A DNA stretch of 64,000 bases. Source: Bordetella genomosp. 4 (lineage in GTDB: Bacteria > Pseudomonadota > Gammaproteobacteria > Burkholderiales > Burkholderiaceae_B). Position 1 is the first letter of the stretch; each line of letters opens with the position of its first letter. The position numbers were made by a program, and so were the translations under genes. This document shows, one piece after another, positions 1 to 9,787 of the stretch. The notes beneath the pieces are model-generated. The model was not told the origin of the DNA. It worked only from the letters and a program-made list of their open reading frames with translations, and searched no databases. The stretch is taken from positions 1,178,001 to 1,242,000 of the forward strand of contig NZ_NEVQ01000013.1 of the NCBI RefSeq assembly GCF_002261185.1, written 5' to 3'.

Positions 1-301
1 TGTTGTGGGCCAAAGCATTCAAATAGGCCAAGCCGCCGGTGTCCTCGGCCTTGCCTGCGCTGACCAGGGACTCGTTGACCGTGATCACGTCGGCAGGCCG
101 GGCCAAGCCGATCAGGCGCGCAATGTGGTGCCAGATCAGGCGATGGTCATGGCGATAAAAATCCTGTTCGTCCAATACATCGGCAATGCGATCCCAGGTG
201 GCGTTATCCAGCAACAGTCCGCCCAAGACCGACTGCTCGGCCTCGATCGAGTGTGGAGGGACGCGTAGATAATCTAATTGGGGATCGGCAGGAGTATTCA
301 T
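1..301 (-). CDS. dnaB: Replicative DNA helicase DnaB, N-terminal part (cut by window edge)
   Basis: The minus strand reads from an ATG at 301 to the window edge, about 100 residues, and continues outside. The protein starts MNTPADPQLDYLRVPPHSIE and goes on with EAEQSVLGGLLLDN and DFYRHDHRLIWHHI, the conserved start of the DnaB N-terminal domain, which packs the hexamer and contacts primase. DnaB unwinds DNA at the replication fork. The helicase domain and Walker motifs lie outside the window. In related bacteria dnaB follows rplI directly; here a kinase-like gene lies between them. Only the start and first third are visible, but the family call is firm. Confidence 0.93.
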   Translation of the reverse strand, partial: MNTPADPQLDYLRVPPHSIEAEQSVLGGLLLDNATWDRIADVLDEQDFYRHDHRLIWHHIARLIGLARPADVITVNESLVSAGKAEDTGGLAYLNALAHN

Positions 302-433
302 AAACAAGACAAGAATGCGGGCGGCGAAGCATCGCGGACAAATGAACGAGCCCCGGTATCTCAACGCCTAATGGGATCGACTGCCTTGTTGCAGCAGCGA
401 AAGACAGTGTCAATAATAAGTCACTTACGACTG

Positions 434-451
434 GATTTCTCGCGAGAAATC
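434..451. promoter_or_regulatory. 18-bp perfect palindrome between kinase-like gene and dnaB
   Basis: GATTTCTCGCGAGAAATC is its own reverse complement. It lies in the 171-base gap between the stop of the kinase-like gene and the dnaB start, both on the minus strand. No T-run follows on that strand, so it does not look like a terminator. It could be a protein-binding site in front of dnaB. A TTGACA box on the minus strand at 408-413 lies just downstream of it. Function is unknown. Confidence 0.35.
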
Positions 452-472
452 ACGTAGTCGCCAACAGTACGG

Positions 473-1312
473 TCAGAGCAAGGTACGCAAGGTATCCGCC
501 ACCTGGAAAAAACCCCGGATATCACGTCCCGGCAGACGCCCTGCCACAGGACGCAGCACGGCCGCGCTGCCGCAAATCACGCGCGCCAGCCGTTTCAGAC
601 GGGCACGGACCTCCGGGGCAGGATAGGTTTCGAAATATGCAGCCAGCATCACTTTGCCAAGCCCTACGGGATCGGCATCGTCCAATTTGCGCAATCCGAG
701 CAGAGACGACAGTAACTGATACAGATCATAGGCCTGGGCGAGCGGCAACGACAACGCTGCGCCAGTGTTTTCTTCGAAGTCGATGCGCCACAGCAGGCCG
801 TCGCGCAACGTCACATTACGAATCTGTGCACCGCCATGGCAGTGCCCCTGCGCATGAAACTGAGCCAGGTCCACAGCCAGCTCACGCACCCATTGCAGGC
901 GCTGTTCAGGGCTCGCATGCCGGATCAGATTGGCAAAATCCTCGCCAACATGCTCCAGCACCAACAATCCGGGAGCCTCCATCCACACATCAGGGACGCG
1001 GCATCCGGCCGCGGACAATTGACGAAGGCGCTCGGCCTCGTAAGCCAAGCCGTTACGCAAGAGCACACTGGGTCTCGGAAACTCGCCCAAAAACACTTTG
1101 CAGCCCACTGCCAGACCCAGCGCCCGCAGATAGCGCAAGCCGTAGCTCAGGCCCTGCATCACGTTCGCCCGGCGGCGCTTTACCACGCACGCCACACCGT
1201 CTATCTCGATTTCACGCACCGAGGGCTCGCGTGCAGCGTCGACGCTGTCCAGCCAGGCTTGCAGTCCAGCGGGGGCTTGGTGATGAGGGGACGTCGCAGG
1301 ATGGTTAGGCAA
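473..1312 (-). CDS. Protein-kinase-fold protein (RIO/BUD32-like), possibly lacking the catalytic Asp
   Basis: This 279-residue protein resembles small bacterial kinases of the RIO/BUD32/Kdo-kinase type. In order: a lysine-rich strand (ACVVKRRRANV), a helical region, a hinge-like stretch (LLVLEHVGEDF), a catalytic-loop-like HCHGGAQIRN and a metal-loop-like RIDFEEN. Active kinases of these families have HGD or HxD in the loop; here the Asp position is Gly, while the Asn and the later Asp are kept. Substrate is unknown; a lipopolysaccharide or small-molecule kinase and a pseudokinase are both possible. The only start in this frame after the upstream stop is TTG at 1312, with a weak ribosome site, so the exact start is uncertain. 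It sits between rplI and dnaB on the same strand. Confidence 0.7.
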   Translation of the reverse strand: MPNHPATSPHHQAPAGLQAWLDSVDAAREPSVREIEIDGVACVVKRRRANVMQGLSYGLRYLRALGLAVGCKVFLGEFPRPSVLLRNGLAYEAERLRQLSAAGCRVPDVWMEAPGLLVLEHVGEDFANLIRHASPEQRLQWVRELAVDLAQFHAQGHCHGGAQIRNVTLRDGLLWRIDFEENTGAALSLPLAQAYDLYQLLSSLLGLRKLDDADPVGLGKVMLAAYFETYPAPEVRARLKRLARVICGSAAVLRPVAGRLPGRDIRGFFQVADTLRTLL

Positions 1313-1455
1313 AGGTAGGCTCAGGGGGGCTCAGATGAATGAACACAGGCCGCGACGGATATGCCAATGCGTATCCGGCGTCGCGGAACAGGTCGAAAGA
1401 GATGGGACGGACATGAGATCGAGCAATCGATCAGCTGAAACCATAGGCTACCATT

Positions 1456-1494
1456 GCTGCCCCCCGAGGGGGCGTTTTTGTCTTGGGGCGGCCC
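1456..1494. repeat. Intergenic GC-rich repeat copy (CCCCCC-GAGGGGG type)
   Basis: The stretch holds GCTGCCCCCCGAGGGGGCG, then TTTTTGTCTTGGGGCGGCCC. The same motif order (GCTGCCCCCC, AGGGGGCG, a T-run, CTTGRGGCGGC) appears twice in tandem near 52.14-52.28 kb. It therefore belongs to a dispersed intergenic family. The C-run and G-run can form a hairpin. It lies just beyond the rplI terminator, outside any gene. Confidence 0.6.
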
Positions 1495-1500
1495 AACAAC

Positions 1501-1527
1501 AAAAAAGCCGGCACCGCCGGCTTTTTT
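1501..1527 (-). terminator. Intrinsic terminator of the rpsF-priB-rpsR-rplI operon
   Basis: A perfect hairpin (AAAAAAGCCGG and CCGGCTTTTTT, loop of about five bases) lies 23 bases after the rplI stop on the minus strand. It ends in a T-run in that direction. The A-run on the other side makes it symmetric. Confidence 0.9.
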
Positions 1528-1549
1528 GCGGGTGTGAATCGAGTGGTGC

Positions 1550-2005
1550 TTAGGAGATGTCGCCTTCGACCAGCACGTTCACGTCCACCAACACATCCGC
1601 GTGCAGCGCGACTTGGATGGGGAATTCGCCGACGGCCTTCAGCGGACCGTTGGGCAGGCGGACTTGAGCCTTTTCGACGGCGTCAAAGCCGGCTTTCTTC
1701 AGGCCTTCGGCCACGTCGCCGTTGGTCACGGAACCGAACAAACGACCGTCAACGCCGGCCTTTTGTTGGATCTTGAGCTGGTAGCCGTTCAGACGGGCAC
1801 CCAGAGCCTCGGCAGCGGCCAGCTTTTCAGCCTGGATTTTTTCCAGTTCGGCGCGGCGGGCTTCGAATTCCTTCAGGGCGGCGTCGGTAGCACGACGAGC
1901 CTTTTTCTGAGGGATCAGGAAGTTGCGAGCGTAACCATCGCGAACACGGACGACTTCGCCCAGGTTGCCGAGGTTGACGACTTTTTCGAGCAGGATAACT
2001 TGCAT
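1550..2005 (-). CDS. rplI: Large ribosomal subunit protein bL9
   Basis: The product is 151 residues, the usual bL9 length. It starts [19 protein letters not shown], followed by [17 protein letters not shown], the rRNA-binding N-terminal domain. A lysine- and alanine-rich connecting helix (about residues 45-75) and the C-terminal domain follow. It binds 23S rRNA near the L1 stalk base and limits frameshifting. It is the last gene of the rpsF operon, 14 bases after rpsR, and is followed by a strong terminator. Confidence 0.97.
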   Translation of the reverse strand: MQVILLEKVVNLGNLGEVVRVRDGYARNFLIPQKKARRATDAALKEFEARRAELEKIQAEKLAAAEALGARLNGYQLKIQQKAGVDGRLFGSVTNGDVAEGLKKAGFDAVEKAQVRLPNGPLKAVGEFPIQVALHADVLVDVNVLVEGDIS

Positions 2006-2019
2006 TTCAGTGCCCCGGA

Positions 2020-2292
2020 TTAGTTGTGGTTGTCGGTGTAAGGCAACAGGGCCAGGAAGCGCGCACGCTTGATGGCGCTGTCCAGCTGGCGCTGGTAGTG
2101 AGCCTTGGTGCCGGTCAAACGAGCCGGGATGATCTTGCCGTTTTCTTGCACGAAGTCGCGCAGGGTGTCCAGATCTTTGTAATCGATCTCTTCGACGCCA
2201 GCAGCGGTGAAGCGGCAGAACTTGCGGCGCTTGAACAGCGGGTTCTGCTGCGTGAATTTACGTTTCTCTTTGCGTTTTCCGAAGAAAGCCAT
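2020..2292 (-). CDS. rpsR: Small ribosomal subunit protein bS18
   Basis: The protein has 90 residues, with the core [21 protein letters not shown] and the C-terminal [20 protein letters not shown] typical of bS18. bS18 pairs with bS6 on the 30S platform. An AAGAGG ribosome site precedes the ATG at 2292. It lies between priB and rplI, the order seen in many proteobacteria. Confidence 0.97.
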   Translation of the reverse strand: MAFFGKRKEKRKFTQQNPLFKRRKFCRFTAAGVEEIDYKDLDTLRDFVQENGKIIPARLTGTKAHYQRQLDSAIKRARFLALLPYTDNHN

Positions 2293-2369
2293 GATGTGCC
2301 TCTTAGTCTAGCTGGGCGAGGTTTTGTTCAGCCTTGCCCAAAATCTGATGTCTGAATCCGATGTTTCTG

Positions 2370-2693
2370 TTATGCCACCAACGGGTCATGCCCCGCACTG
2401 CCACCGACTTTACGGGCCTGCTGCATATGCAGCTTGACCTTTACCGAGTCTTTGCGAGCAGCGGCCAGAAAGCCCTGTATCAGCAACTCGGTCCCCAGAG
2501 GGGTGCCAGCCAGCAGTTGTGCCAGATCGCCCAAGGCCACAGCGGTGATCGTCAGCTCGACGCGGCGCGGATGGCCGGCTTCGATGACTTCCGATTCGTG
2601 GGCCAGCAGCATTTCCAGCGCTGGCACGCCGGCGGGAGTGTGGCGCAAAGGCTCGCATTCGAGAACGCGGGCGCTGAGTTCCAGGGTATTCAT
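2370..2693 (-). CDS. priB: Primosomal replication protein N (PriB)
   Basis: This 107-residue single OB-fold protein reads [20 protein letters not shown], then [19 protein letters not shown]. It is of PriB size and sits at the standard PriB position between rpsF and rpsR. PriB binds single-stranded DNA and helps PriA reload DnaB at stalled forks. PriB is a paralogue of single-stranded DNA-binding protein, and the [13 protein letters not shown] end fits its basic surface. The gap to rpsF is 35 bases and to rpsR 77 bases, consistent with one transcript. Confidence 0.93.
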   Translation of the reverse strand: MNTLELSARVLECEPLRHTPAGVPALEMLLAHESEVIEAGHPRRVELTITAVALGDLAQLLAGTPLGTELLIQGFLAAARKDSVKVKLHMQQARKVGGSAGHDPLVA

Positions 2694-2728
2694 CCGCCAG
2701 ATCGTGGTGAAAAAACAGTATCGTCGGG

Positions 2729-3106
2729 TTATTGAGCCTGAGCAGGAGCCGCGGCTTCGGCGCTGGCCTTGCGGGCCTCTTCGCGCTCGACCGACTTCAT
2801 CATGATCGAGGGCGTGGTCTGGGCTTTCTTGGTCTTGATGACCAGGTGGCGCAGAACAGCGTCGTTGTAGCGGAACGAGTGCTCGAGCTCATCCAGCGTG
2901 GCTTGGCCGCACTCGATGTTGATGCAGACGTAATGGGCCTTGACGAGCTTTTGAATGGGGTAAGCCAATTGGCGACGGCCCCAGTCTTCCAGGCGGTGCA
3001 CGGTGCCGCCTTGGCCGGTAACCAGCGCTTGGTAGCGCTCGACCATGGCGGGCACTTGCTCGCTTTGGTCCGGATGGACGATGAACACTACTTCGTAGTG
3101 ACGCAT
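2729..3106 (-). CDS. rpsF: Small ribosomal subunit protein bS6
   Basis: I place the start at the ATG at 3106, which follows AAGGAG at ideal spacing and gives [20 protein letters not shown], the usual bS6 start, and 125 residues in all. The open frame runs further upstream, but that part is unlike bS6. [24 protein letters not shown] is the conserved bS6 core, and an Ala/Glu-rich tail follows. It heads the rpsF-priB-rpsR-rplI operon. In many bacteria the bS6:bS18 complex represses this operon by binding its leader. Confidence 0.97.
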   Translation of the reverse strand: MRHYEVVFIVHPDQSEQVPAMVERYQALVTGQGGTVHRLEDWGRRQLAYPIQKLVKAHYVCINIECGQATLDELEHSFRYNDAVLRHLVIKTKKAQTTPSIMMKSVEREEARKASAEAAAPAQAQ

Positions 3107-3216
3107 AGGTAAAACTCCTTGAGGATGTCCTGGCAGAAAGCGACGCCAAACACGCCGTTCCCCGCCAAGGGGCAGCCCGCCACCCAAAAAACATGGGCAA
3201 TCGAGCAAGAAAGCTT
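3107..3216 (-). promoter_or_regulatory. Leader/promoter region of the rpsF operon
   Basis: These 110 bases separate the DUF817 stop from the rpsF start. On the minus strand the first part is AT-rich (GATAATTAAAAG). The following part is GC-rich and can fold (GCCCCTTGGCGGGG at about 3158-3171). A bS6:bS18-binding leader is known upstream of rpsF in many bacteria, but I could not match the motif with certainty, so this is only a candidate. Confidence 0.35.
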
Positions 3217-4224
3217 TTAATTATCGCCGATTTTTTGGTATGAAGCAATATGCAGCCCTGTGCCGCCACTACAGCGGTAGCGCACAGGACGATTGACAAT
3301 GCTCACCATGACGTAGCTAATTATCATCAGGAGAAACCAGGACCCGAGCTTCGCAGGCGATACCCAATCCCAGCCGTGCTGTTGGTTGGGATAACTCCAA
3401 GCCCGCGCAAAGGTACCGATATTTTCGGCAAACCAGATAAACAACGCCACCAGTCCGAAACCCACCAACAAAGGCATACGCCGGTGTACCCGCCAGATAC
3501 GGTAATACACCCAGGTGCGCGCAAACAGCACACCGGTCAACGCGAACAGAATCACTCGCAGATCGACGATGTAGTGGTGCGTGAAAAAATTGGCGTAGAT
3601 CAGCGCCGACAGCAACAGCGTGGCGGCCAGCGGCGGATGAGAAGTGAACTGGAAATCAAACAGGCGCCAGACCCGCGCCAGATAGCTGCCGACGGCGGCG
3701 TACATGAAACCGGTAAAGAGCGGCACCCCGCCCAGACGCAGGACACTGGCCTCTGGATAGATCCAGGATCCCACCGAGGTTTTGAACAGCTCCATGATGG
3801 TGCCCACGACATGGAACATCAGAATCACCCGGGCCTCGGCCCAGGTTTCCATGCGCAGCATCAACAACACGGCCTGAATGCCTAGCGCCGCCAAGGTCAG
3901 AAAATCGTAGCGCGCCAACGCGGCGTCGGGCGGATACCACCAATGCGTCGCCAGAAGCAAGGCGCACATCAGGCCACCAAAGAGACAGGCCCATGCCTGC
4001 TTGACGCCAAAGCGGAAAAACTCGTATAGCGCCGTACGCACCCGGCTGTGGCCAGCCCAGCGCTGAGCCAAACCGGTTTCCCAATCTTCCAGTTGCGCAA
4101 TCAGCGGCCAGTCACGTGCAGCCGGGTCCGCCGCCACAGCCTCGCGGCAGGCAGCCGGGGCCAAGCCCATGGCGGGCTGGCCGACAGCCGGCGAGCCCGG
4201 CCCCGAGGCGGACGAGCCGCTCAT
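3217..4224 (-). CDS. DUF817 family integral membrane protein
   Basis: The protein has 335 residues. After a soluble Gly/Pro/Ala-rich N-terminus of about 70 residues comes [20 protein letters not shown], the characteristic DUF817 start. Seven or eight hydrophobic spans follow (for example [49 protein letters not shown]). The family includes YoaT of Bacillus and has no known function. The gene starts eight bases after the folE2 stop, so the two are probably co-transcribed. Charged and aromatic residues inside membrane spans ([13 protein letters not shown]) suggest an enzyme or transporter rather than a scaffold, but this is inference. Confidence 0.85.
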   Translation of the reverse strand: MSGSSASGPGSPAVGQPAMGLAPAACREAVAADPAARDWPLIAQLEDWETGLAQRWAGHSRVRTALYEFFRFGVKQAWACLFGGLMCALLLATHWWYPPDAALARYDFLTLAALGIQAVLLMLRMETWAEARVILMFHVVGTIMELFKTSVGSWIYPEASVLRLGGVPLFTGFMYAAVGSYLARVWRLFDFQFTSHPPLAATLLLSALIYANFFTHHYIVDLRVILFALTGVLFARTWVYYRIWRVHRRMPLLVGFGLVALFIWFAENIGTFARAWSYPNQQHGWDWVSPAKLGSWFLLMIISYVMVSIVNRPVRYRCSGGTGLHIASYQKIGDN

Positions 4225-4232
4225 TCGCGCGC

Positions 4233-5027
4233 TCAGCCCTCTACGACGGCGTACGCGGAATGGTTGTGAATGGATTCGAAGTTTTCGGCCTCGACGCGGT
4301 AGCGCGCCACACCCGGATAGGCCGCCACGCGCGCAGCCACGTCACGCACCAGGTCCTCGACAAATTTGGGGTTGTCGTAGGCGCGCTCGGTGACGTATTT
4401 CTCGTCGGGCCGCTTGAGCAGGCCCCACAGCTCGCAGGAGCCTTCGTCTTCCACTAGGCGAATGATGCGATCCATCGCGACGACGCCGTTCAACACGGCC
4501 GATACCGTCACGTGCGAGCGCTGATTGTGCGCGCCGTATTCGGAAATAGCCTTGGAACACGGGCACAGACTGGTCACAGGGACCTGCACAACCAATTCGA
4601 ACTCAACCTGATCGCCCGCGGCACGCGCGATCCACTGGACCTCGTAATCGAGCAGGCTTTGCACGCCCGATACCGGAGCGGATTTGTTGATGAAATACGG
4701 GAAAGCCGCCGTAATGTCGCCACGTTCGGCATGCAACAAGGGCAACATGTCGCGCGCCATCTCGGAAAACAGCGCCGGCGTCATCGGCACGGTGCGGTAC
4801 TTTTCCAACAATGCCACGAAACGCGACATATGCGTGCCCTTTTCCTCGGCGGGCAGAGCCACCGTCAGGGTCCAGTTCGCCACGGTGGGCTGCGGGCCAT
4901 CGGCCGTCGCCACCAACATGGGATGGCGCACGCCACGGATGCCTACGCGCTGAATCGGGATGTGCCGCGTATCAGCCGAGCTCTGGACATCGGGCATCAC
5001 GAGGGCGGAATCGATCGGAGAATTCAT
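4233..5027 (-). CDS. folE2: GTP cyclohydrolase FolE2 (type IB)
   Basis: The product has 264 residues. It converts GTP to 7,8-dihydroneopterin triphosphate, the first step to folate and queuosine. The family core is visible: [11 protein letters not shown] near the start, then [30 protein letters not shown] with the active-site Cys, and [34 protein letters not shown]. FolE2 can work with metals other than zinc and is often a zinc-starvation substitute for FolE; I found no clear Zur site upstream. It is followed closely by the DUF817 gene. Confidence 0.95.
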   Translation of the reverse strand: MNSPIDSALVMPDVQSSADTRHIPIQRVGIRGVRHPMLVATADGPQPTVANWTLTVALPAEEKGTHMSRFVALLEKYRTVPMTPALFSEMARDMLPLLHAERGDITAAFPYFINKSAPVSGVQSLLDYEVQWIARAAGDQVEFELVVQVPVTSLCPCSKAISEYGAHNQRSHVTVSAVLNGVVAMDRIIRLVEDEGSCELWGLLKRPDEKYVTERAYDNPKFVEDLVRDVAARVAAYPGVARYRVEAENFESIHNHSAYAVVEG

Positions 5028-5225
5028 AGGATTACCTGTCAGGGCAAAAAAGAAAAATCCACTGCCCTGAAATATGTCAAGGGGGCCATTATTACCGAAA
5101 ACATGGCGTCAGGGCCGGGAAAACCCTCTTGCCAGTAGGTTAGCCCGCCCGACTGGCAGCTCGGAGTGTACGCCGAGGCGGTGGATCGGCGCCATGGTAC
5201 GGGCGCCAACTGCCAGTTCCGGAGA

Positions 5226-7118
5226 TTACGACTGCGAGGCCGGCACGGCGTCCGCAGTGGCGTATTGCCGCACAAAACGGGCGCGGATGGCGTTTTCGAT
5301 GCCCGCTGCGTCCAAGCCGACACCCGCCAGCAAGGCCGCTTGATCGCCATGATCGATGAACTGATCGGGCAATCCCAATTGCAAGACCGGCACCTGCACG
5401 CCCTCTTGGTTGAGCAGCTCTGTCACTGCACTGCCTGCTCCGCCCATGATGGCGGCTTCTTCGAGCGTGACCAGGGCATCGTGGCGCGCAGCCAGGTCGA
5501 GGATCAGGTCACGATCAATAGGCTTGACGAAACGCATGTCTGCCACCGTCGCGTCGAGCGACTCGGCGGCGGGCAGCGCGGCGTGTAGCAGGGTGCCGAA
5601 CGCCAGAATGGCAATGCCCTTGCCCTCACGCCGGATCAGGCCTTTACCGACCGGCACGGTATCCAGGCTGGCGGTGATCTCGGCGCCGCATCCGGCGCCA
5701 CGGGGATAGCGCACCGAGGCCGGGCCGGGATATTGGTAACAGGTCGACAGCAGCAGCCGCGCCTCGTTTTCGTCGGAAGGCGTCGCCACCACCATATTGG
5801 GAATGCAACGCAGATAGGCAATATCGTAATTGCCGGCATGCGTGGCCCCGTCGGCCCCGACCAAACCGGCGCGATCCAGCGCGAAGGTCACATCCAGGTT
5901 CTGCAACGCCACATCGTGCACGAGCTGATCATAGCCCCGCTGCAAAAAGGTCGAATAAATCGCCACCACCGGCTTTTGCCCTTCGCAAGCCAGGCCTGCG
6001 CCGAACGTCACCGCATGCTGTTCGGCGATGCCGACGTCGAAATAGCGGCGCGGAAAACGTTTCTCGAACTCAACCAGACCACTACCCTCACGCATCGCAG
6101 GCGTGATTCCCACCAGGCGTTCGTCTTTCTCGGCCATGTCGCAAAGCCATTGTCCGAACACCTGAGTGAAGGTTTTGCGCGACGAGGGCTTGCCCTGTTG
6201 GATACCTACGGTCGGATCGAATTTTCCGGGGCCGTGATACAGCACCGGGTCGGCTTCGGCCAGCTTGTACCCCTGCCCCTTGCGCGTGACCACGTGCACG
6301 AACTGCAGGCCTTGCAAGGCTTTGAGGTTTTGCAGCGTAGGAATGAGTGCATCCAGATCGTGGCCGTCAATAGGGCCGACGTAGTTGAAGCCGAATTCTT
6401 CGAACAAGGTGGCCGGCGTGACCATGCCCTTGGCATGCCCCTCGAAGCGGCGCGCCAACTCGAGCACCGGAGGCACGTGTTGCAACACGGCCCGCCCGAC
6501 ATTTTTGGCGGTCGCATAAAAGCGTCCGGACATCAGACGCGCCAGATAGCGATTCAATGCACCCACCGGCGGCGAGATCGACATATCGTTGTCGTTGAGC
6601 ACCACCAGCAAATTGATATCGGGCGTGACACCGGCGTTGTTCATGGCCTCAAAGGCCATCCCGGCCGACATCGCCCCATCGCCGATCACGGCGATATGCT
6701 GACGTTGGATGCCGGCGTTGCGCGAGGCGACCGCCATGCCCAACGCGGCAGAAATCGAGGTGGACGAGTGCGCCGTGCCAAACGCGTCGTATTCGGACTC
6801 GCTGCGCTTGGGAAAACCTGAAATGCCGCCCGCCTGGCGCAGATGCGCCATGCCAGCGCGCCGGCCTGTCAGGATCTTGTGCGGATAAGACTGATGGCCG
6901 ACATCCCACACGATGCGATCATGCGGCGTGTCAAAAACGCGATGCAGCGCCAAGGTCAGTTCGATGGTACCCAGATTCGACGACAAATGGCCGCCCGTTT
7001 TGGATACCGATTCCAGCACAAAGCCGCGCAGCTCTTGCGCCAGAGCCTTGAGCTCACGGCGGTCTAGTTGGCGCAGGTCCGCCGGGGTGTGGATACGGTC
7101 CAGTATTTCTGTCGTCAT
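5226..7118 (-). CDS. dxs: 1-deoxy-D-xylulose-5-phosphate synthase
   Basis: This 630-residue, full-length enzyme condenses pyruvate and glyceraldehyde 3-phosphate, the first step of the MEP isoprenoid pathway. Visible features are [30 protein letters not shown] near the start, the thiamine-diphosphate motif [18 protein letters not shown] around residue 147, YVGPIDGHD, and [14 protein letters not shown] with the catalytic Glu near residue 370. RYPRGAG and the transketolase C-terminal domain follow. It lies seven bases after ispA in the order xseB-ispA-dxs, a common arrangement coupling DXP and farnesyl diphosphate synthesis. Confidence 0.98.
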   Translation of the reverse strand: MTTEILDRIHTPADLRQLDRRELKALAQELRGFVLESVSKTGGHLSSNLGTIELTLALHRVFDTPHDRIVWDVGHQSYPHKILTGRRAGMAHLRQAGGISGFPKRSESEYDAFGTAHSSTSISAALGMAVASRNAGIQRQHIAVIGDGAMSAGMAFEAMNNAGVTPDINLLVVLNDNDMSISPPVGALNRYLARLMSGRFYATAKNVGRAVLQHVPPVLELARRFEGHAKGMVTPATLFEEFGFNYVGPIDGHDLDALIPTLQNLKALQGLQFVHVVTRKGQGYKLAEADPVLYHGPGKFDPTVGIQQGKPSSRKTFTQVFGQWLCDMAEKDERLVGITPAMREGSGLVEFEKRFPRRYFDVGIAEQHAVTFGAGLACEGQKPVVAIYSTFLQRGYDQLVHDVALQNLDVTFALDRAGLVGADGATHAGNYDIAYLRCIPNMVVATPSDENEARLLLSTCYQYPGPASVRYPRGAGCGAEITASLDTVPVGKGLIRREGKGIAILAFGTLLHAALPAAESLDATVADMRFVKPIDRDLILDLAARHDALVTLEEAAIMGGAGSAVTELLNQEGVQVPVLQLGLPDQFIDHGDQAALLAGVGLDAAGIENAIRARFVRQYATADAVPASQS

Positions 7119-7125
7119 GCTCGGT

Positions 7126-8037
7126 TCAGCGATCTCTGAGTACGATGTAGTCGGCCAGACGGCCCAACATCGAGGCGGAATCCCCTAGCGGGACCAGTGC
7201 CGCATGAGCCGCAACGCGTAGCTCTTCGGCCAGCGCACGGGCATCGTCCAGTCCCAATAAAGAAACATAAGTGGGCTTGTTGCCCGCGGCGTCCTTGCCT
7301 GCGGTCTTGCCGAGGCTGGCGGTATCGGCGGTCACGTCGAGAATATCATCGACCACCTGAAACGCCAGGCCAATGGCATGGGCGTAGTCGTCAAGCGCCT
7401 CGCGCGTCGCAGAACTGGCGCCAGCCACAATACCGCCCAACGCCACACTACACGCCAGCATAGCGCCGGTTTTCATCGTGTGCATCGTTTGCAGTTCGTC
7501 GCGCGACAGCGAGCGGCCCACACTATCTAGATCGATAGCCTGCCCACCCGCCATGCCCAGGCTGCCGGCGGCCTGGGCCAGCGCGCGCGTGGCTTGCACA
7601 ACCAGGGCCGGCGCGATGGGCATTTCGGCCAACAGCTCAAACGCCAGAGGCTGCAGCGCATCGCCAGCCAGCATGGCCGTGGCCTCGTCAAACTGCACGT
7701 GCGTCGTAGGACGGCCGCGACGCAGCACATCGTCGTCCATGCACGGCAAATCGTCGTGGATCAAAGAATACGCGTGAATGAGCTCGACGGCCGCAGCGGC
7801 ACGATCCATCGAGGCCTGTACTGCGACAGTACTGCCATTGACCGGGCACGCCTGGCCTGCCGCATAGACGAGCGCAGCACGAACCCGTTTGCCGCCACCC
7901 AGCACGGCATAACGCATGGCAGCATGCAGACGCGCGGGTTGCGCGTCCGCCGCCGGCAGACAGTCGTCCAGTACGGTTTCGATATGCTGTGCGCGGCTCT
8001 GCAGCCAGTCCGCGAACGCAAGATGTTGTTGAGTCAT
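7126..8037 (-). CDS. ispA: Farnesyl diphosphate synthase (geranyltranstransferase)
   Basis: The 303-residue protein has both Asp-rich motifs of short-chain trans-prenyl synthases: [20 protein letters not shown] (first motif) and [13 protein letters not shown] (second motif). [15 protein letters not shown] and [20 protein letters not shown] match the basic substrate loops. It joins isopentenyl diphosphate to dimethylallyl and geranyl diphosphate. It sits between xseB (six bases) and dxs (seven bases), so translation is probably coupled across the operon. Confidence 0.97.
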   Translation of the reverse strand: MTQQHLAFADWLQSRAQHIETVLDDCLPAADAQPARLHAAMRYAVLGGGKRVRAALVYAAGQACPVNGSTVAVQASMDRAAAAVELIHAYSLIHDDLPCMDDDVLRRGRPTTHVQFDEATAMLAGDALQPLAFELLAEMPIAPALVVQATRALAQAAGSLGMAGGQAIDLDSVGRSLSRDELQTMHTMKTGAMLACSVALGGIVAGASSATREALDDYAHAIGLAFQVVDDILDVTADTASLGKTAGKDAAGNKPTYVSLLGLDDARALAEELRVAAHAALVPLGDSASMLGRLADYIVLRDR

Positions 8038-8043
8038 TCGATT

Positions 8044-8337
8044 TTATTCTTCGTCCAGCGCATGGGGATCCAGGGGCCGCAGCAGACCGTCCTCCAGGAC
8101 TTTGACCTGCTGCTCCGCCTGCGCCAAGCGCTCTTGGCAGATACGGGTAAGCTCGACGCCGCGGCGATAGGCCGCCAACGATTGCTCTAGCGGCAACGAT
8201 CCCCCTTCCATGGTGGCGACCAGCGTTTCGAGCTCGGCTAACGCCGTCTCGAAATCCTGAGGCAAAGGACGGTCGTCTTGGGGAGTATCGGTGTGCGAGG
8301 AAGTGGCCAAACGGGGCTCCGAGCGCAAAAGAGTCAT
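8044..8337 (-). CDS. xseB: Exodeoxyribonuclease VII small subunit
   Basis: I choose the ATG at 8337, giving 97 residues, although the frame stays open to 8544; the extra N-terminal part is basic and unlike the family. The core FETALAELETLVATMEGGSLPLEQSLAAYRRGVELTRICQERLAQAEQQV is typical XseB, a small helical hairpin that binds XseA in single-strand exonuclease VII. It is the first gene of xseB-ispA-dxs, a frequent neighbourhood in proteobacteria. xseA is not in the window. Confidence 0.94.
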   Translation of the reverse strand: MTLLRSEPRLATSSHTDTPQDDRPLPQDFETALAELETLVATMEGGSLPLEQSLAAYRRGVELTRICQERLAQAEQQVKVLEDGLLRPLDPHALDEE

Positions 8338-8575
8338 TAATTTCTGAATTGTACGAGATCGCGAACCCCGCCCGTTTGTGTATAGACGTGTGAAATAAAT
8401 AAAACCTCTATACCCAGCCTGCGGACTGGTATTCGCGCCAAGCGCCCTTTTCATCCTGAGACGCTTTGTAAAAAAAAGCGCCCGCAAACGCCGTGCCCGC
8501 GCCTCTATTTGCATTTGTATGCCACGGTTAACGGCTGGAAACACCGCCTCCCAGCGGCGCTGCTATGGTGACCGC
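8338..8575. promoter_or_regulatory. Divergent promoter region xseB / acyltransferase
   Basis: These 238 bases separate two divergent genes. The middle (8385-8415) is AT-rich (GTGAAATAAATAAAACCTC), as expected for promoters. No repeat or operator was recognised. Confidence 0.4.
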
Positions 8576-9634
8576 ATGCCTCAACGTCTGAACGCCTCCT
8601 CTCTGTCTACCGCCCAGGCCTTTTCCCCTTCCTCTCTCGACGACCGCCTGGACCGGCTGGATGCCGCACGGTGGCTGGCCGCGCTGGCCGTCGTGCTACT
8701 GCATTGTGCCGCGCAGGCGGTATCGGATGCGAATGCTTATGGGACCAAAGATTGGCTGGCCGCCAATCTCTATGACTCGGCGGTGCGCTGGTGTGTGCCG
8801 GTATTTGTGATGATCAGCGGCGCCTTGCTGCTCAATCGCGACAAGCCCCTGGATGCCCGGCAGTTTTATGCGCGCCGCGCCGCCCGCATTTGCGCGCCTT
8901 TGATTTTCTGGACCTTGTTTTATCTGGCATGGCGCAGTTTGCTCGACTGGTGGGACGACGGCCGCGTCGATTTGTCGTTCTGGCCGCGCAAAATCGCAGA
9001 AGGCGCGCCCTATTACCACCTCTGGTATCTGTACATGATCGTCGGGCTGTATCTTTTTACCCCGATGATCCGCGCGCTCTACCATCGCAGCCAGCCGGCC
9101 GCGCGGCGCCTCTGGGTGGTCGGTATCTTGGGGGTGGCGATTCTGGATGCGTTATATCGCCAGGCGCTGGACACCGGACAGGGCTTTTTCCTGACATGGT
9201 TCCTGCCGTACCTGGGCTATTTTGTGGCCGGCCGCATGATTTACGACGGTGAGCTGCGCATTCCGCGCCCCGGCTTGATGCTGATACTCAGCGTCCTGGC
9301 TACCGCCTGGGGCGTCTTCACCCTGTCGGATTCAGGCAGGCTGAATCTGTATTTCTACGACTATTTCAGCATTACGGTGCCGTTCATGTCTCTGGCGGCA
9401 TTCCAATGGATCATGAATACCCCCCGGCTGCCGCCGCTGTCGACGTTGGCGCCGCTGACATTCGGGGTCTATCTGATCCACCCCTTGTTTCTGGACCTGG
9501 TAGACCGCACCGGACCGGTCATCACGCCCAGCGCCGCCTGGAGCCTGCCGGTACAGACCGTCGCCGTGTTCGGCCTGTCGGCGGCGAGCTGCTGGCTGTT
9601 GCGGCGTCACCCGGCCACACGAAAACTCGTGTGA
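8576..9634 (+). CDS. Acyltransferase family 3 membrane protein (O-acyltransferase)
   Basis: About 352 residues from the ATG at 8576; an upstream ATG at 8519 adds 19 basic residues. RLDRLDAARWLAALAVVLLHCAAQ is the start typical of acyltransferase-3 proteins, with the conserved Arg and His for acyl transfer across the membrane. About ten membrane spans follow (for example VPVFVMISGALLLN, LWYLYMIVGLYLFTPMI, LTFGVYLIHPLFLDLV). Such enzymes acetylate or succinylate surface glycans, but the acceptor cannot be told here. The YHLWYLYMIVGLYLFTP motif is like WecH/OafA-type proteins. No glycan genes are adjacent. Confidence 0.85.
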   Translation: MPQRLNASSLSTAQAFSPSSLDDRLDRLDAARWLAALAVVLLHCAAQAVSDANAYGTKDWLAANLYDSAVRWCVPVFVMISGALLLNRDKPLDARQFYARRAARICAPLIFWTLFYLAWRSLLDWWDDGRVDLSFWPRKIAEGAPYYHLWYLYMIVGLYLFTPMIRALYHRSQPAARRLWVVGILGVAILDALYRQALDTGQGFFLTWFLPYLGYFVAGRMIYDGELRIPRPGLMLILSVLATAWGVFTLSDSGRLNLYFYDYFSITVPFMSLAAFQWIMNTPRLPPLSTLAPLTFGVYLIHPLFLDLVDRTGPVITPSAAWSLPVQTVAVFGLSAASCWLLRRHPATRKLV

Positions 9635-9787
9635 TATTGTGATTTATGACATGTTTCTGACCTAAGCCCCTCTAACTTTTGTCATTTTTTTCTGAGTTGA
9701 TTCGCATTTCGGTGTCGTTTTTACCCCCCGGACTCCCTGAATAGGGTAAACTTCAACGTTTGATCGGCCGGACCGATTTTTCTTCGC
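9635..9787 (+). promoter_or_regulatory. Promoter/leader region of the Rieske oxygenase gene
   Basis: The first half is AT-rich. A TAAACT box in AATAGGGTAAACTTC near 9746-9752 could be a -10 element. A short ATCGG/CCGAT hairpin followed by five Ts lies at 9763-9781. No clear -35 was found, so the promoter is tentative. Confidence 0.35.

Noticed and set aside
5733-6821. Long plus-strand frame inside dxs
   Set aside because: Antisense shadow of dxs with no family resemblance.
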